A DNA stretch of 6,667 bases, taken from an uncultured Clostridia bacterium (GTDB taxonomy: Bacteria > Bacillota > Clostridia > Christensenellales > Aristaeellaceae). A model generated the notes under the pieces. The model searched no databases and was not told the origin of the DNA. It saw only the letters and a list, made by a program, of their open reading frames with translations. The DNA lies in assembly GCA_934615145.1 (NCBI GenBank), contig CAKTTM010000102.1:1-6667 (forward strand), read 5' to 3'. This document shows positions 1-5,871 of the stretch, in pieces (the first letter of the stretch is position 1; each line of letters begins with the position of its first letter). The position numbers were made by a program, and so were the translations under genes.

Positions 1-102
1 CGCTCGTACCACTCAACAACCAGGCAGCATGACATGGTTACCGGAGTCCCAAGTTGCGAACTTGATTTGACAGTACCAACTTCTTCCCGTATATTTCATT
101 GA
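1..102 (+). CDS. possible 3' end of an unknown gene (partial)
   Basis: Frame 1 is open from the window edge to a TGA at 100-102 and would encode the last 33 residues of a protein ending in SSRIFH. I do not recognise the sequence. Frame 2 is also open from the edge (to 68-70), so an open frame of this length is not strong evidence. The only argument in its favour is that its TGA overlaps a TTG at 99-101 that could start the next small frame, a layout seen in translationally coupled genes. It may simply be non-coding. Confidence 0.15.
   Translation, partial: RSYHSTTRQHDMVTGVPSCELDLTVPTSSRIFH
50..64. repeat. perfect 6-bp inverted repeat, 3-base spacer
   Basis: CAAGTT (50-55), spacer GCG, AACTTG (59-64) form a perfect dyad. 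As RNA it would be a short hairpin with a three-base loop, and as DNA it could be a small operator. It is not followed by a run of T on either strand, so it is not a convincing terminator. Confidence 0.4.
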
Positions 103-236
103 CAAAAGATAATTCAATTCAGAACCAAGAAACCAGAAAGCTTGTAAAGGCTTATATACAAGGAGCGATTTCTCTGGACAGCTTTATTGAGACGCTGGAT
201 CAGCGCAACCGACTGATGATAAGAGAGAATCAATAG
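99..236 (+). CDS. possible small protein of 45 residues, unknown
   Basis: A frame starting at TTG (99-101) and ending at TAG (234-236) would give a 45-residue charged, helix-prone peptide. Its C-terminal two thirds (LVKAYIQGAISLDSF, then an ETLDQRNRLMIREN tail) read like a real amphipathic helical segment rather than random translation. Codon use (AGA, ATA, AAT, CAA) is unlike the GC-rich codon use of all other genes here. There is no Shine-Dalgarno sequence before the TTG, so coupling to an upstream frame, or a relic of a longer gene's C-terminus, is as likely as an independent gene. I do not recognise a family. Confidence 0.25.
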   Translation: MTKDNSIQNQETRKLVKAYIQGAISLDSFIETLDQRNRLMIRENQ

Positions 237-303
237 ATTTTCTATACTAACATAGACGGCTGGATCTGATATGGCGTCAAAGGTTCACTTCCATGCTAAC
301 ACC

Positions 304-327
304 GCCTCGCCTGTGAAAGGGCGGGGC
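304..327 (+). terminator. GC-rich hairpin, possible terminator of upstream transcription
   Basis: GCCTCGCC (304-311) pairs with GGCGGGGC (320-327) over eight base pairs, one of them a T-G wobble. The closing T312-G319 can extend the stem, leaving a GTGAAA loop. The tail is only ATTTCCC, so the U-run is poor. The hairpin sits directly in front of the -35 box of the DUF3783 promoter, which suits a structure that insulates that gene from upstream transcription. The structure is solid, the terminator function uncertain. Confidence 0.4.
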
Positions 328-329
328 AT

Positions 330-358
330 TTCCCATCCCGCGGCAAATCGGGTATGAT
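330..358 (+). promoter_or_regulatory. sigma-A-type promoter for the DUF3783 gene
   Basis: The -35 box TTCCCA (330-335, 4 of 6 matches to consensus) and the -10 box TATGAT (353-358, 5 of 6) are separated by exactly 17 bases. Transcription would start near 365, giving a leader of about 45 bases. A small dyad GTCA-N4-TGAC (366-377) lies at the expected start of transcription and could be an operator half-site pair. The ribosome binding site is AAGGA at 394-398, about 11 bases before the ATG, which is rather far. Confidence 0.5.
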
Positions 359-409
359 AGGGGCCGTCAAGTATGACAGCAAGTAGCCACCGAAAGGAAC
401 GACCACAAG

Positions 410-847
410 ATGAGCAAACCCACGCTGCTGGCCTTCAACCTGCATGGAGAGCGCGCCGGGCGCATCCGGCTGATGGCCTCCCGCTATGGCATACAGTATC
501 GCCCCGTGAAGCCTGAGCAGTATAATCAGCCGCTGTCGGCGCTCTGCGGCCAGGGGGAGCCCGGCGAAGGCGTCTATGAGGGCCCCGGCTTTGAGGAAGA
601 GATGCTGTACATGGCCTATTTCCCTGGCGGGCTGGTGCACAAGCTGCTGGACAGCTTCCGCCAGCAGCGCATGCCCTCGGTGAAGCTCAAGGCCATGATG
701 ACAGAGAGCAACCAGGCCTGGGACACGCTGGAGCTGCACCGCAACCTGATGGAGGAGGCGGAGCAGTTTCGTCAGATGAAGGCCTTTGCGCATGCGAAAA
801 AGGAGCAGGAAGCGCAGGCCCCCCAGGGGCAGGACGGCGCGCTCTGA
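410..847 (+). CDS. DUF3783 domain-containing protein
   Basis: This 145-residue cytosolic protein has no signal peptide or membrane segment. The recognisable features of the DUF3783 family are the start (TLLAFNLHGERAGRIR, residues 5-20), the 'RPVKPEQYNQPLSALCG' block (31-47), a FEEEMLYMAYF segment (61-71) and the C-terminal VKLKAMMTESNQAWDTLELHRNL part (91-113). The biochemical role of the family is not known. Residues 114-145 are a charged, Gln/Ala-rich tail that is probably flexible and not conserved. The ATG at 410 is preceded by AAAGGA at 393-398 and by its own promoter, so the gene appears to be expressed alone. It ends 11 bases before the stop of the convergent minus-strand gene. Family assignment is from remembered motif patterns. 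Confidence 0.8.
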   Translation: MSKPTLLAFNLHGERAGRIRLMASRYGIQYRPVKPEQYNQPLSALCGQGEPGEGVYEGPGFEEEMLYMAYFPGGLVHKLLDSFRQQRMPSVKLKAMMTESNQAWDTLELHRNLMEEAEQFRQMKAFAHAKKEQEAQAPQGQDGAL

Positions 848-852
848 ATAAA

Positions 853-870
853 ACGGCCTCAGGCCAAATC
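853..870 (-). terminator. weak hairpin plus T-run after the minus-strand block
   Basis: Read on the minus strand, GGCC-TGA-GGCC (about 864 to 855) is followed by GTTTTATT, which resembles a very short intrinsic terminator. The stem is only four base pairs and it overlaps the stop codon of the HExxH gene, so it may be too weak to end transcription by itself. Its position in the 11-base convergent gap is right for a terminator of the long minus-strand operon. Confidence 0.25.
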
Positions 871-1734
871 GCGCAGGATGTCGTCAAGATAGCCTTCAAG
901 GCTGGGCGGGTAAAGGCCTGCCAGGACGCTCTGGGTCAGCCGCCTGACCATATGCTCCTCAAAGGCATTCAGCCGGCCCTCTTCATTGCCGGATAGATAA
1001 TAAGAGGCGTCCACGCCGGGATAGGCTGCGCTCAGGCGCAGGATGGCATCCCTGTGCTTTGCCACCTGGGGATGAACCAGGGGATGGCTCAGCTCGTGGA
1101 TCAGGGACGCGGCGCTGAGCGCGCCTGATGAAAAATAGAAGGCCTCCCCATCCAGAAAGTAGTCCGAGGCATAGACACACTTGATGGGATCGAGGATGAC
1201 ACAGACCTGCCGGATGGGGGCGCCGTAAAGCCTGGCATAGATATCAAGCGAGCTGCGCACAAGCGCCAGATCGGCCTTGAGGGCGACGCCTTGCTGGTGA
1301 AGCCACTGACTCTGCCAGTGCAGGTAGGACTGGAAGGGCGCGCTGTCCAGGATGGGGGCCAATGCGGCGGGGAAGCCCTTCACCCAGGCCCAGAAGGCAT
1401 CGCCGCGCTCCGCGTCGGAGATATTGCTGGCGGACATGACGCGCTGCCTAAATGCATCGAAATCGTTGAATCCCGCGGCCTGAGGGCTCAGGAAATGTGT
1501 CGCGGTCTCCAGCGCCGCGGCCCGCGGCCAATAGGGATAGGCCTCACAGGTGTCTTGTCTGACTTCACGAAAGAAGCCCAGATCAGCATCGGGCAGGGCG
1601 TCACGGAAACGCCCGATGGCGCTGATGTGATCGGCGTCTCTCTCAAAGGCAGCATACTCATAGCCGCACTGCAGTAGGGCGTAGTATATGGCTGATATGT
1701 TGGTATTGCTTTGGATCTGCACTGTGCATGCCAC
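859..1734 (-). CDS. putative HExxH zinc metalloprotease-like protein (DUF4932-like)
   Basis: The product has 291 residues and no signal peptide or membrane segment, so it is predicted cytosolic. A hydrophobic lead-in plus zinc-binding motif, SLIHELSHPLVHP, is present with H213, E214 and H217. About 42-43 residues later the segment NAFEEHMVRR supplies E259 or E260 as a candidate third zinc ligand, the arrangement of gluzincin-type peptidases. The 'IHExSHxxVxP' pattern reminds me of DUF4932, but that is recall and not a search. The N-terminal 200 residues are rich in aromatic residues and unassigned. The only upstream start before an in-frame stop (1741-1743) is GTG at 1734-1732, without a clear Shine-Dalgarno sequence; GTG at residue 5 is an alternative. 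It lies 51 bases after the methyltransferase gene with no terminator visible between them, so it may be the last gene of the operon. Peptidase activity is inferred. Confidence 0.6.
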   Translation of the reverse strand: MACTVQIQSNTNISAIYYALLQCGYEYAAFERDADHISAIGRFRDALPDADLGFFREVRQDTCEAYPYWPRAAALETATHFLSPQAAGFNDFDAFRQRVMSASNISDAERGDAFWAWVKGFPAALAPILDSAPFQSYLHWQSQWLHQQGVALKADLALVRSSLDIYARLYGAPIRQVCVILDPIKCVYASDYFLDGEAFYFSSGALSAASLIHELSHPLVHPQVAKHRDAILRLSAAYPGVDASYYLSGNEEGRLNAFEEHMVRRLTQSVLAGLYPPSLEGYLDDILRDLA

Positions 1735-1785
1735 GGTGTATCAACCCGATCAATGGCCTGTGAAACGCTTGGCTGCCGGGTCAGC

Positions 1786-2535
1786 TCAAGGCTTTCTGCT
1801 CAGCGTCGCCCAGAAGGTGGGTATCTTTAGCTCGTGCAGGCGGCCGATGCCATTGGTATCCTCATAGAGATCCAGCAGCTCCAGGCCCGCGCGCAGCTGG
1901 CCGGTGATCTGCTCCTCGATGCTGTGGCTGAATTGATAGCCGGCGCCGTCTTTTAAGGCGCGCTGGCGCTGGGCCTCGTCTTTGAGCGGGTTGTGCGGCA
2001 GGGCGTAGGCCAGGCGCTCTTCATCCTCATCGACGACAAAGTTCATGCCGTTGTCCAGGCCGGCCAGCAGATAACCGCCGGGTGTCAGGATGCGGGCGCA
2101 CTCCCGCCAGACCGGTTCCACCTGCTCAATATAGCAGTTGGACACCGGGTGGATGATCATGTCAAAGTGATTGTCCGGAAAGGGCAGCGGCTGGGTCATG
2201 TCGCCCTGGATGAGCTCGATCTGATAGCCCTCGCGGCTGGCGACCTCCTTTTCGCGCGCCAGCTGGGCGGGGGAGAGGTCAAAGACGGTGACGATGGCGC
2301 CTTGGGCGATGAGGATGGGCCCCTGCTGGCCGCCGCCGCTGGCCAGGGCCAGTACGCGCTTGCCCTTGAGATCACCCAGCCAGTGCGGGGGCACGGTCTT
2401 GGTGGGGGTCAGCAGCAGGCGATAGTCGCCATGAACGGCGCTCACATACTCCTCATGGCTCAGCGGGATCGACCACTCCCAGCCCTCTGCCACCCAGCCG
2501 TCGATGGTCTGCCTGTTATGCTCCGTATAGCTCAT
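1786..2535 (-). CDS. class I SAM-dependent methyltransferase
   Basis: This 249-residue cytosolic protein has a Rossmann-type methyltransferase fold. Motif I is [12 protein letters not shown] (61-72), the acidic residue that binds the SAM ribose is D86 in VFDLS, motif II is [18 protein letters not shown] (111-128), and a post-motif is [10 protein letters not shown] (148-157). The N-terminal segment '[19 protein letters not shown]' and the '[22 protein letters not shown]' stretch mark a subfamily I know from Bacillota, annotated only as class I methyltransferase; the substrate is unknown. The start ATG overlaps the TGA of the upstream gene in a 4-base ATGA, which implies translational coupling; the Shine-Dalgarno sequence itself is weak. 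The length is normal for the family and all key motifs are present, so it is probably active. Confidence 0.88.
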   Translation of the reverse strand: MSYTEHNRQTIDGWVAEGWEWSIPLSHEEYVSAVHGDYRLLLTPTKTVPPHWLGDLKGKRVLALASGGGQQGPILIAQGAIVTVFDLSPAQLAREKEVASREGYQIELIQGDMTQPLPFPDNHFDMIIHPVSNCYIEQVEPVWRECARILTPGGYLLAGLDNGMNFVVDEDEERLAYALPHNPLKDEAQRQRALKDGAGYQFSHSIEEQITGQLRAGLELLDLYEDTNGIGRLHELKIPTFWATLSRKP

Positions 2536-3170
2536 TGCGTTTTCAGCCAGGCGCGGTGAACGCCCAGCAGGTCAGCGATCAATGCCTCGGGCAGCGGCTG
2601 ATCCCAGGGCAGCTGCACAGCGCCTTTTGAATACTTGTAGCCCGCCAGCCTGCCCTGCGCGGCCATCTGCTTGATGGCCTCCCCGCCCGGATAGATGCCC
2701 AGGTGGTGTTTGGCCGCGGCGAAGTGGAAGATATTGCCCGAGGCGTCTGAGAAGGTGGGCATGCCCCAGGCGATCCTTTCGGTCGCCTCCGGCGCCAGGC
2801 GGCGGATTAGCTGGCGCAGCGCCTGCATGCGCTCCAGCTGGTGGCCGCTATAGTCCTTAAGGTAGTGATCGACGCTCTGGGGCGGCGGCGCCTTGTCCAC
2901 CTCGCGCGGCTTCAAGGTCACATGCACGCTGTCGCCGGGCTGCTTGCCTATCTTTTGCCGGATGTCTTTCCTGATGCCGATGATGTGGCAGGGCGTGCCC
3001 ATCTTGACCAGGGAGCCATCGTAGGGCTCGCCGTCGAACGTGGCGTGCACGGGCACGCGGCCGGCGCCGTAGACAGCTTTGACATCAAAGGGGATCTCCA
3101 CATAGGCGCCGTCCAGGTCTGGCACCTTCATGATGACCGCGTCAAAGGCACGCAGCTTGCTGTCAGTCAT
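2532..3170 (-). CDS. DUF1905-DUF1801 two-domain protein
   Basis: The product has 212 residues. Residues about 6-92 look like DUF1905, a small beta-barrel domain: [21 protein letters not shown], then a glycine-rich [18 protein letters not shown] region and '[15 protein letters not shown]'. A proline-rich linker (about 93-98) leads to residues 99-210, which resemble DUF1801/YdhG: '[11 protein letters not shown]', '[15 protein letters not shown]', '[18 protein letters not shown]'. The DUF1801 family includes the Bacillus frataxin-like protein Fra (YdhG), so iron binding is conceivable, but it is not shown here. A good GGAGGT ribosome binding site (3176-3181) lies 5 bases before the ATG, inside the end of the upstream gene, with an 8-base overlap. 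The protein is presumably cytosolic and co-translated with its neighbours. Confidence 0.75.
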   Translation of the reverse strand: MTDSKLRAFDAVIMKVPDLDGAYVEIPFDVKAVYGAGRVPVHATFDGEPYDGSLVKMGTPCHIIGIRKDIRQKIGKQPGDSVHVTLKPREVDKAPPPQSVDHYLKDYSGHQLERMQALRQLIRRLAPEATERIAWGMPTFSDASGNIFHFAAAKHHLGIYPGGEAIKQMAAQGRLAGYKYSKGAVQLPWDQPLPEALIADLLGVHRAWLKTQ

Positions 3171-3687
3171 TGTCTACCTCCACCTGGCAGGCCTTCATGG
3201 CCGCCAGCGCTGTTTGATGGCTCTGCGGCGTCACGCCCGCGCAGCAGGCGGCGTCGACGCGGATGCTGGTCTCGGGCAAAAAGGCCCGCAGTATCAGCGC
3301 GTTTGAGATCACGCAGATATCCGTGCACAGGCCGACCAGCGTGATGCTGCGGATTGGCTCACGCTCGTTATCCGCCTGCAGCCGCAGCGCCAGATCGGCC
3401 GAGCCGAAGACAGGCTTGTCCACAGGCGGCTCTATCAGCTGTGCCGCCACCAGCGGATGCAGCTGCCAGCCCTCAGTGTCCCGAATGCAGTGCGACACCG
3501 GCAGCAGGCGGCCCTCCTGGCTATCCAGATAATCAGCCTCATGGGTATCGCGGGTGGCGAGGATGCGGCCCTTGAAGCCGCGCATCTTATCGGCCACCTT
3601 CTGCACGATGGCCTGCGCCTCGGGCGTGCCCAGGGCGCCGTCGATGAAGTCCTTTTGCATGTCGACGACGATCAGTATGTCCTGCAT
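3163..3687 (-). CDS. cysteine hydrolase, isochorismatase/nicotinamidase-like
   Basis: The protein has 174 residues from the chosen ATG. The cysteine hydrolase triad is visible: D9 in VVDMQKDF, K91 in VDKPVFGS and C121 in GLCTDICV, followed by the typical GVTP turn (151-154). Putative metal ligands of the nicotinamidase type are also present: D47 and H49 in TRDTHE, E58 in SQEGR and H66 in PVSHC. This favours an amidase such as nicotinamidase (nicotinamide to nicotinate plus ammonia, NAD salvage) over an isochorismatase, but the substrate is not certain and no other NAD genes are nearby. A longer version starting at TTG 3708 adds seven residues and overlaps the DUF6054 gene by 20 bases. I prefer ATG 3687, which gives the canonical family N-terminus one base after the upstream stop, so translation is probably coupled. 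Confidence 0.85.
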   Translation of the reverse strand: MQDILIVVDMQKDFIDGALGTPEAQAIVQKVADKMRGFKGRILATRDTHEADYLDSQEGRLLPVSHCIRDTEGWQLHPLVAAQLIEPPVDKPVFGSADLALRLQADNEREPIRSITLVGLCTDICVISNALILRAFLPETSIRVDAACCAGVTPQSHQTALAAMKACQVEVDND

Positions 3688-3688
3688 C

Positions 3689-4036
3689 TCAGCCGCCACG
3701 CCGCTCAAAGTTCGCGATGATGTCGATCAGCTTGTCCAGGAAGGCGCTCTCGCCGAAAGTATTGATCTTGAAGAACACCGCCTGGCTGCCGCCGGAGGTG
3801 ATGGCGGAGACGAATATGTCCTGTCCCCTGCTCACCAGCGTGACCGACAGGCTGACGCGGTTGGAGCCCAGCCAGCTGTAGCGCTCAAAGACGCGCACCG
3901 CCACCTGCACCCCGTCGGCGGAAAAATTGCTCTGATCCTCCAGGCTGGCCGAGACCGAGCCGCCCATGATGCCCTGCTCGATGACGGCGGCCAGCGCCCG
4001 GACATCGCCTTTTAATGTGGTTTCATACTTGGCCAT
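3689..4036 (-). CDS. DUF6054 family protein
   Basis: This small cytosolic protein of 115 residues starts MAKYETTLKGD. The features I associate with DUF6054 are 'IEQGIMGGSVSASLED' (19-34), 'VRVFERYSWLGSNRVSLSVTL' (47-67) and the nearly invariant 'AITSGGSQAVFFKINTFGE' with the following 'FLDKLIDII' (78-108). The family's function is unknown. No catalytic motif stands out; the pattern suggests a compact alpha/beta fold with alternating hydrophobic strands. A strong AAAGGAG ribosome binding site (4044-4050) sits seven bases before the ATG. The gap to the permease gene is 18 bases and the stop lies one base from the start of the cysteine hydrolase, so it is an internal operon gene. Confidence 0.8.
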   Translation of the reverse strand: MAKYETTLKGDVRALAAVIEQGIMGGSVSASLEDQSNFSADGVQVAVRVFERYSWLGSNRVSLSVTLVSRGQDIFVSAITSGGSQAVFFKINTFGESAFLDKLIDIIANFERRGG

Positions 4037-4054
4037 ATGATTTCTCCTTTGCGC

Positions 4055-4843
4055 TTAAATGCGCAGGTCCTTTGCCATGTAGCGGGCAAAGCCGATCAGC
4101 GTCAGCCCGCCCGATATCAGCGCCCACTGCTGCAGCATGTTCTGACGGATGCCCAGCGGGCCCACCAGGTCGGCTGCCTGGGTGAAGTGGTAGGGGGTGA
4201 TGAAGCGCAGCGCGTCAATGCCCACCTCCAGGTTGATCAGCAGGTTTAGGAAGTACATCAGCAGCGCCAGGCCGATGCCCAGGCCCAGGCTCTCGCGGCT
4301 CAAGAAGGCCGATATCGCCCAACACAGGCAGGCCATGCAGACCATCAGGATGTACAGCGCCAGCTGTATCTCAATAAAATCCTTACGATCCCAGCTTTCA
4401 CCCAGGAAGCGGAAGCTCAGCAGGCTCAGCCCCGCGTTGACGGCCACAAAGACGGCCAGCAGCAGCAGGATGGCCAGGAACTTCTGCACCAGTACCCACA
4501 GCCGGCTGACCGGGTGGGGGAAGAGGTATTCGGCGGTGTGCCGGCTCTCCTCCTTGACCAGCATGGCGCTGGCGAGGATGGCGGCAAACAGCCCGCCCGC
4601 CAGGCTGGTGATGGCATCCGACTGCGTGGCGTAGTAGCCCATCACGGTGCCGTAGTCCAGCTTGTCCATCGCAAAGGCGCGGGCCAGCGGGCCCATGCCC
4701 TCGATAAGCTTTTCCACCATGCCCACGCTGTCCTTGACCCTGGGAAAGACGCTCATGGTGATCAGCAGCAGCACCGCGCAGCCCAGCGCCCATATCAGCG
4801 CCGTGCGCAGATTTTGCTTCATTTCGTGGCGAAAGACGGTCAT
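4055..4843 (-). CDS. ABC-2 type transporter permease
   Basis: The product is a 262-residue integral membrane protein with about six predicted helices near residues 14-32, 78-96, 118-140, 158-180, 185-205 and 236-254. The segment between helices 2 and 3, 'KEESRHTAEYLFPHPVSRLWVL', carries the E..RxTAEYL..PVSR signature of ABC-2 permeases, the part that contacts the ATPase. It should pair with the ATPase encoded immediately upstream, with which it shares a 4-base ATGA overlap and a GGGGGTG ribosome binding site about five bases before its ATG. With one permease gene the working transporter would be a homodimer of permeases with two ATPases. The cargo is unknown; ABC-2 exporters handle drugs, peptides, lipids or polysaccharides, and nothing in this window names the substrate. 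Confidence 0.88.
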   Translation of the reverse strand: MTVFRHEMKQNLRTALIWALGCAVLLLITMSVFPRVKDSVGMVEKLIEGMGPLARAFAMDKLDYGTVMGYYATQSDAITSLAGGLFAAILASAMLVKEESRHTAEYLFPHPVSRLWVLVQKFLAILLLLAVFVAVNAGLSLLSFRFLGESWDRKDFIEIQLALYILMVCMACLCWAISAFLSRESLGLGIGLALLMYFLNLLINLEVGIDALRFITPYHFTQAADLVGPLGIRQNMLQQWALISGGLTLIGFARYMAKDLRI

Positions 4844-5730
4844 GCCTGCACCCCCTGCTCATAAAAGTGCATGAAGATGTCCTCAAGCTCTGGCTCGGCG
4901 ATGGACAGATCGCGGTAGTCAAGGCCCGGCAGCGCGGCCACCAGCTGGTGGATATCGCCTGCGAACAGGAAGCTGAGCTCCTGCTCGTGGCGCTGTATGT
5001 CCAGCACGCCCTCCATGTTGCTGATCTGCGCAGGCAGGGCGTCCAGGCCCCGCAGGGTGACGCGCTTGGCGGCGCTGCGGGCCAGGTTGTCCACCGTGTC
5101 GCTGACGATCAGGCGGCCCTCACGGATGATGGCGGCGTGGCGGCAGTGGTGCTGCACCTCGCTTAAGACATGGGAGGACAAAAAGATGGTGCTGCCCTGC
5201 TCGTTGCGCTGGGTGATCACATCCCAGAAGGCGCGCTGCATCAGCGGGTCCAGGCCGCTGGTGGGCTCGTCCAATATCAATAGCTCCGGCTTATGCTGCA
5301 GGGCGCAGACGATGGCCACCTTCTTCTTGTTGCCAAAGCTCAGGTCGGCCACATAGCGGTTGGGGTCCAGCGACAGCTTGTCGCACAGCACCCAGCTCTC
5401 CTTTTCGCAGTCCTTGCCGCGCAACTGGCCGCTCATGCGGAAGACATCCTTGACCTTCATGCGCGGGTAGTAGGCGGCTTCACTGGGCATATAGCCCACG
5501 CGGCGCAGGATGTCGCGCTTGCGGCTCAAGGGCAGGCCCAGCACCTGCGCGCTGCCACCACTTGGGCGGATCAGGCCCAGCAGGGTGCGTATCAGCGTGC
5601 TCTTGCCCGCGCCATTGGGGCCTATGAAACCAAATATGTCCCCGCGCTGCACTGACAGATCCAGCGCCTCGATCCCCCGCGCCCTGCCATAGCGCTTGGT
5701 CAGCTGATTGGTGACGATGGCGGCGTCCAT
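4840..5730 (-). CDS. ABC transporter ATP-binding protein
   Basis: The protein has 296 residues from the chosen ATG. Visible motifs are Walker A GPNGAGKST (37-45), a variant signature LSFGN followed by KKK (130-137), Walker B LLILDEPTSGLDP with catalytic E155 (151-162) and the H-loop histidine H187 in SSHVLSEV. The Q-loop position reads YMPSE (80-84) where most ABC ATPases have a glutamine. The C-terminal domain (about 215-296) ends with PELEDIFMHFYE, typical of exporter ATPases of the ABC-2 group. It energises the permease encoded next. A longer frame reaches an ATG at 5772-5770, but that codon lies on the -10 promoter box. The ATG at 5730 has an ideal GAGGGGGG ribosome binding site (5736-5743) five bases upstream and gives the family's usual N-terminus. 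It is the first gene of the minus-strand operon. Confidence 0.93.
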   Translation of the reverse strand: MDAAIVTNQLTKRYGRARGIEALDLSVQRGDIFGFIGPNGAGKSTLIRTLLGLIRPSGGSAQVLGLPLSRKRDILRRVGYMPSEAAYYPRMKVKDVFRMSGQLRGKDCEKESWVLCDKLSLDPNRYVADLSFGNKKKVAIVCALQHKPELLILDEPTSGLDPLMQRAFWDVITQRNEQGSTIFLSSHVLSEVQHHCRHAAIIREGRLIVSDTVDNLARSAAKRVTLRGLDALPAQISNMEGVLDIQRHEQELSFLFAGDIHQLVAALPGLDYRDLSIAEPELEDIFMHFYEQGVQA

Positions 5731-5735
5731 GCTTG

Positions 5736-5743
5736 CCCCCCTC
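5736..5743 (-). promoter_or_regulatory. ribosome binding site deciding the ATPase start
   Basis: On the minus strand GAGGGGGG lies five bases before the ATG at 5730-5728. No comparable sequence precedes the in-frame ATG at 5772, which supports the shorter protein. Confidence 0.75.
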
Positions 5744-5762
5744 AGTGTGAATATCCGCTGTG

Positions 5763-5771
5763 AGTATAGCA
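5763..5771 (-). promoter_or_regulatory. extended -10 promoter of the ABC operon
   Basis: Read on the minus strand, TGC TATACT is an extended -10 element (TGN plus a 5-of-6 match to TATAAT). The region where a -35 box would sit (about 5786-5791) reads TATTCT, a poor match, as is usual for extended -10 promoters. Transcription would start near 5756, giving a leader of about 25 bases before the ATG at 5730. Confidence 0.5.
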
Positions 5772-5812
5772 TATTTAGGCTCTGCAGAATAGCGCGGGCG
5801 CGGCCAGCGGGC

Positions 5813-5841
5813 CTGATCCTCCGGTCGGGGGCGGGTATAAT
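5813..5841 (+). promoter_or_regulatory. promoter of the hydroxyacid dehydrogenase gene
   Basis: A perfect TATAAT -10 box lies at 5836-5841. Seventeen bases upstream is CTGATC (5813-5818), matching the -35 consensus only in the central TGA. The leader would be about 25 bases long and contains a strong GGGAGGA ribosome binding site (5859-5865), six bases before the ATG at 5872. Confidence 0.5.
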
Positions 5842-5871
5842 GGGGTCAGCGAAGAAAAGGGAGGACCTAAG

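Larger units (their letters stand above)
1..300. other. AT-rich left-edge region without a confident gene
   Basis: This stretch has no gene I can name. By hand count positions 61-300 are about 39% GC, while a 60-base sample inside the neighbouring gene (421-480) is about 70%. It contains an inverted repeat (50-64), an open frame running in from the window edge to a stop at 100-102, a possible 45-codon frame (99-236), and a TATACT hexamer at 243-248 with no convincing -35 partner. The composition step ends near 300, where a GC-rich hairpin and the promoter of the next gene begin. It could be the degraded edge of an acquired element or an AT-rich intergenic region. The sequence alone does not decide between these. 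Confidence 0.6.

Noticed and set aside
243..248. TATACT as a -10 promoter box in the AT-rich patch
   Set aside because: No acceptable -35 sequence lies 16-18 bases upstream and no gene starts just downstream; the hairpin at 304-327 intervenes.
296..793. Long minus-strand open frame opposite the DUF3783 gene
   Set aside because: It is a mirror frame of a GC-rich gene with a recognised plus-strand product. Its translation is rich in Leu, Ala, His and Gln without any motif.
1735..1785. Terminator between the methyltransferase and the HExxH gene
   Set aside because: I see no stable stem followed by a T-run on the minus strand, so read-through remains possible.
4051..4064. GCGC-TTAAAT-GCGC near the end of the permease gene as a terminator
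   Set aside because: The arms are only four bases, there is no T-run, and the next gene follows after 18 bases with a strong ribosome binding site, so termination here is unlikely.
1291..5655. Many plus-strand open frames opposite the minus-strand genes (for example 1993-2559, 2841-3344, 3554-4015, 4514-4864, 5293-5655)
   Set aside because: Each lies inside a gene with clear family motifs on the other strand. Absence of stops in antisense frames is expected at this GC content.
5781..5788. TCTGCAGA palindrome between the divergent promoters as an operator
   Set aside because: An 8-base palindrome can arise by chance and there is no second copy nearby.
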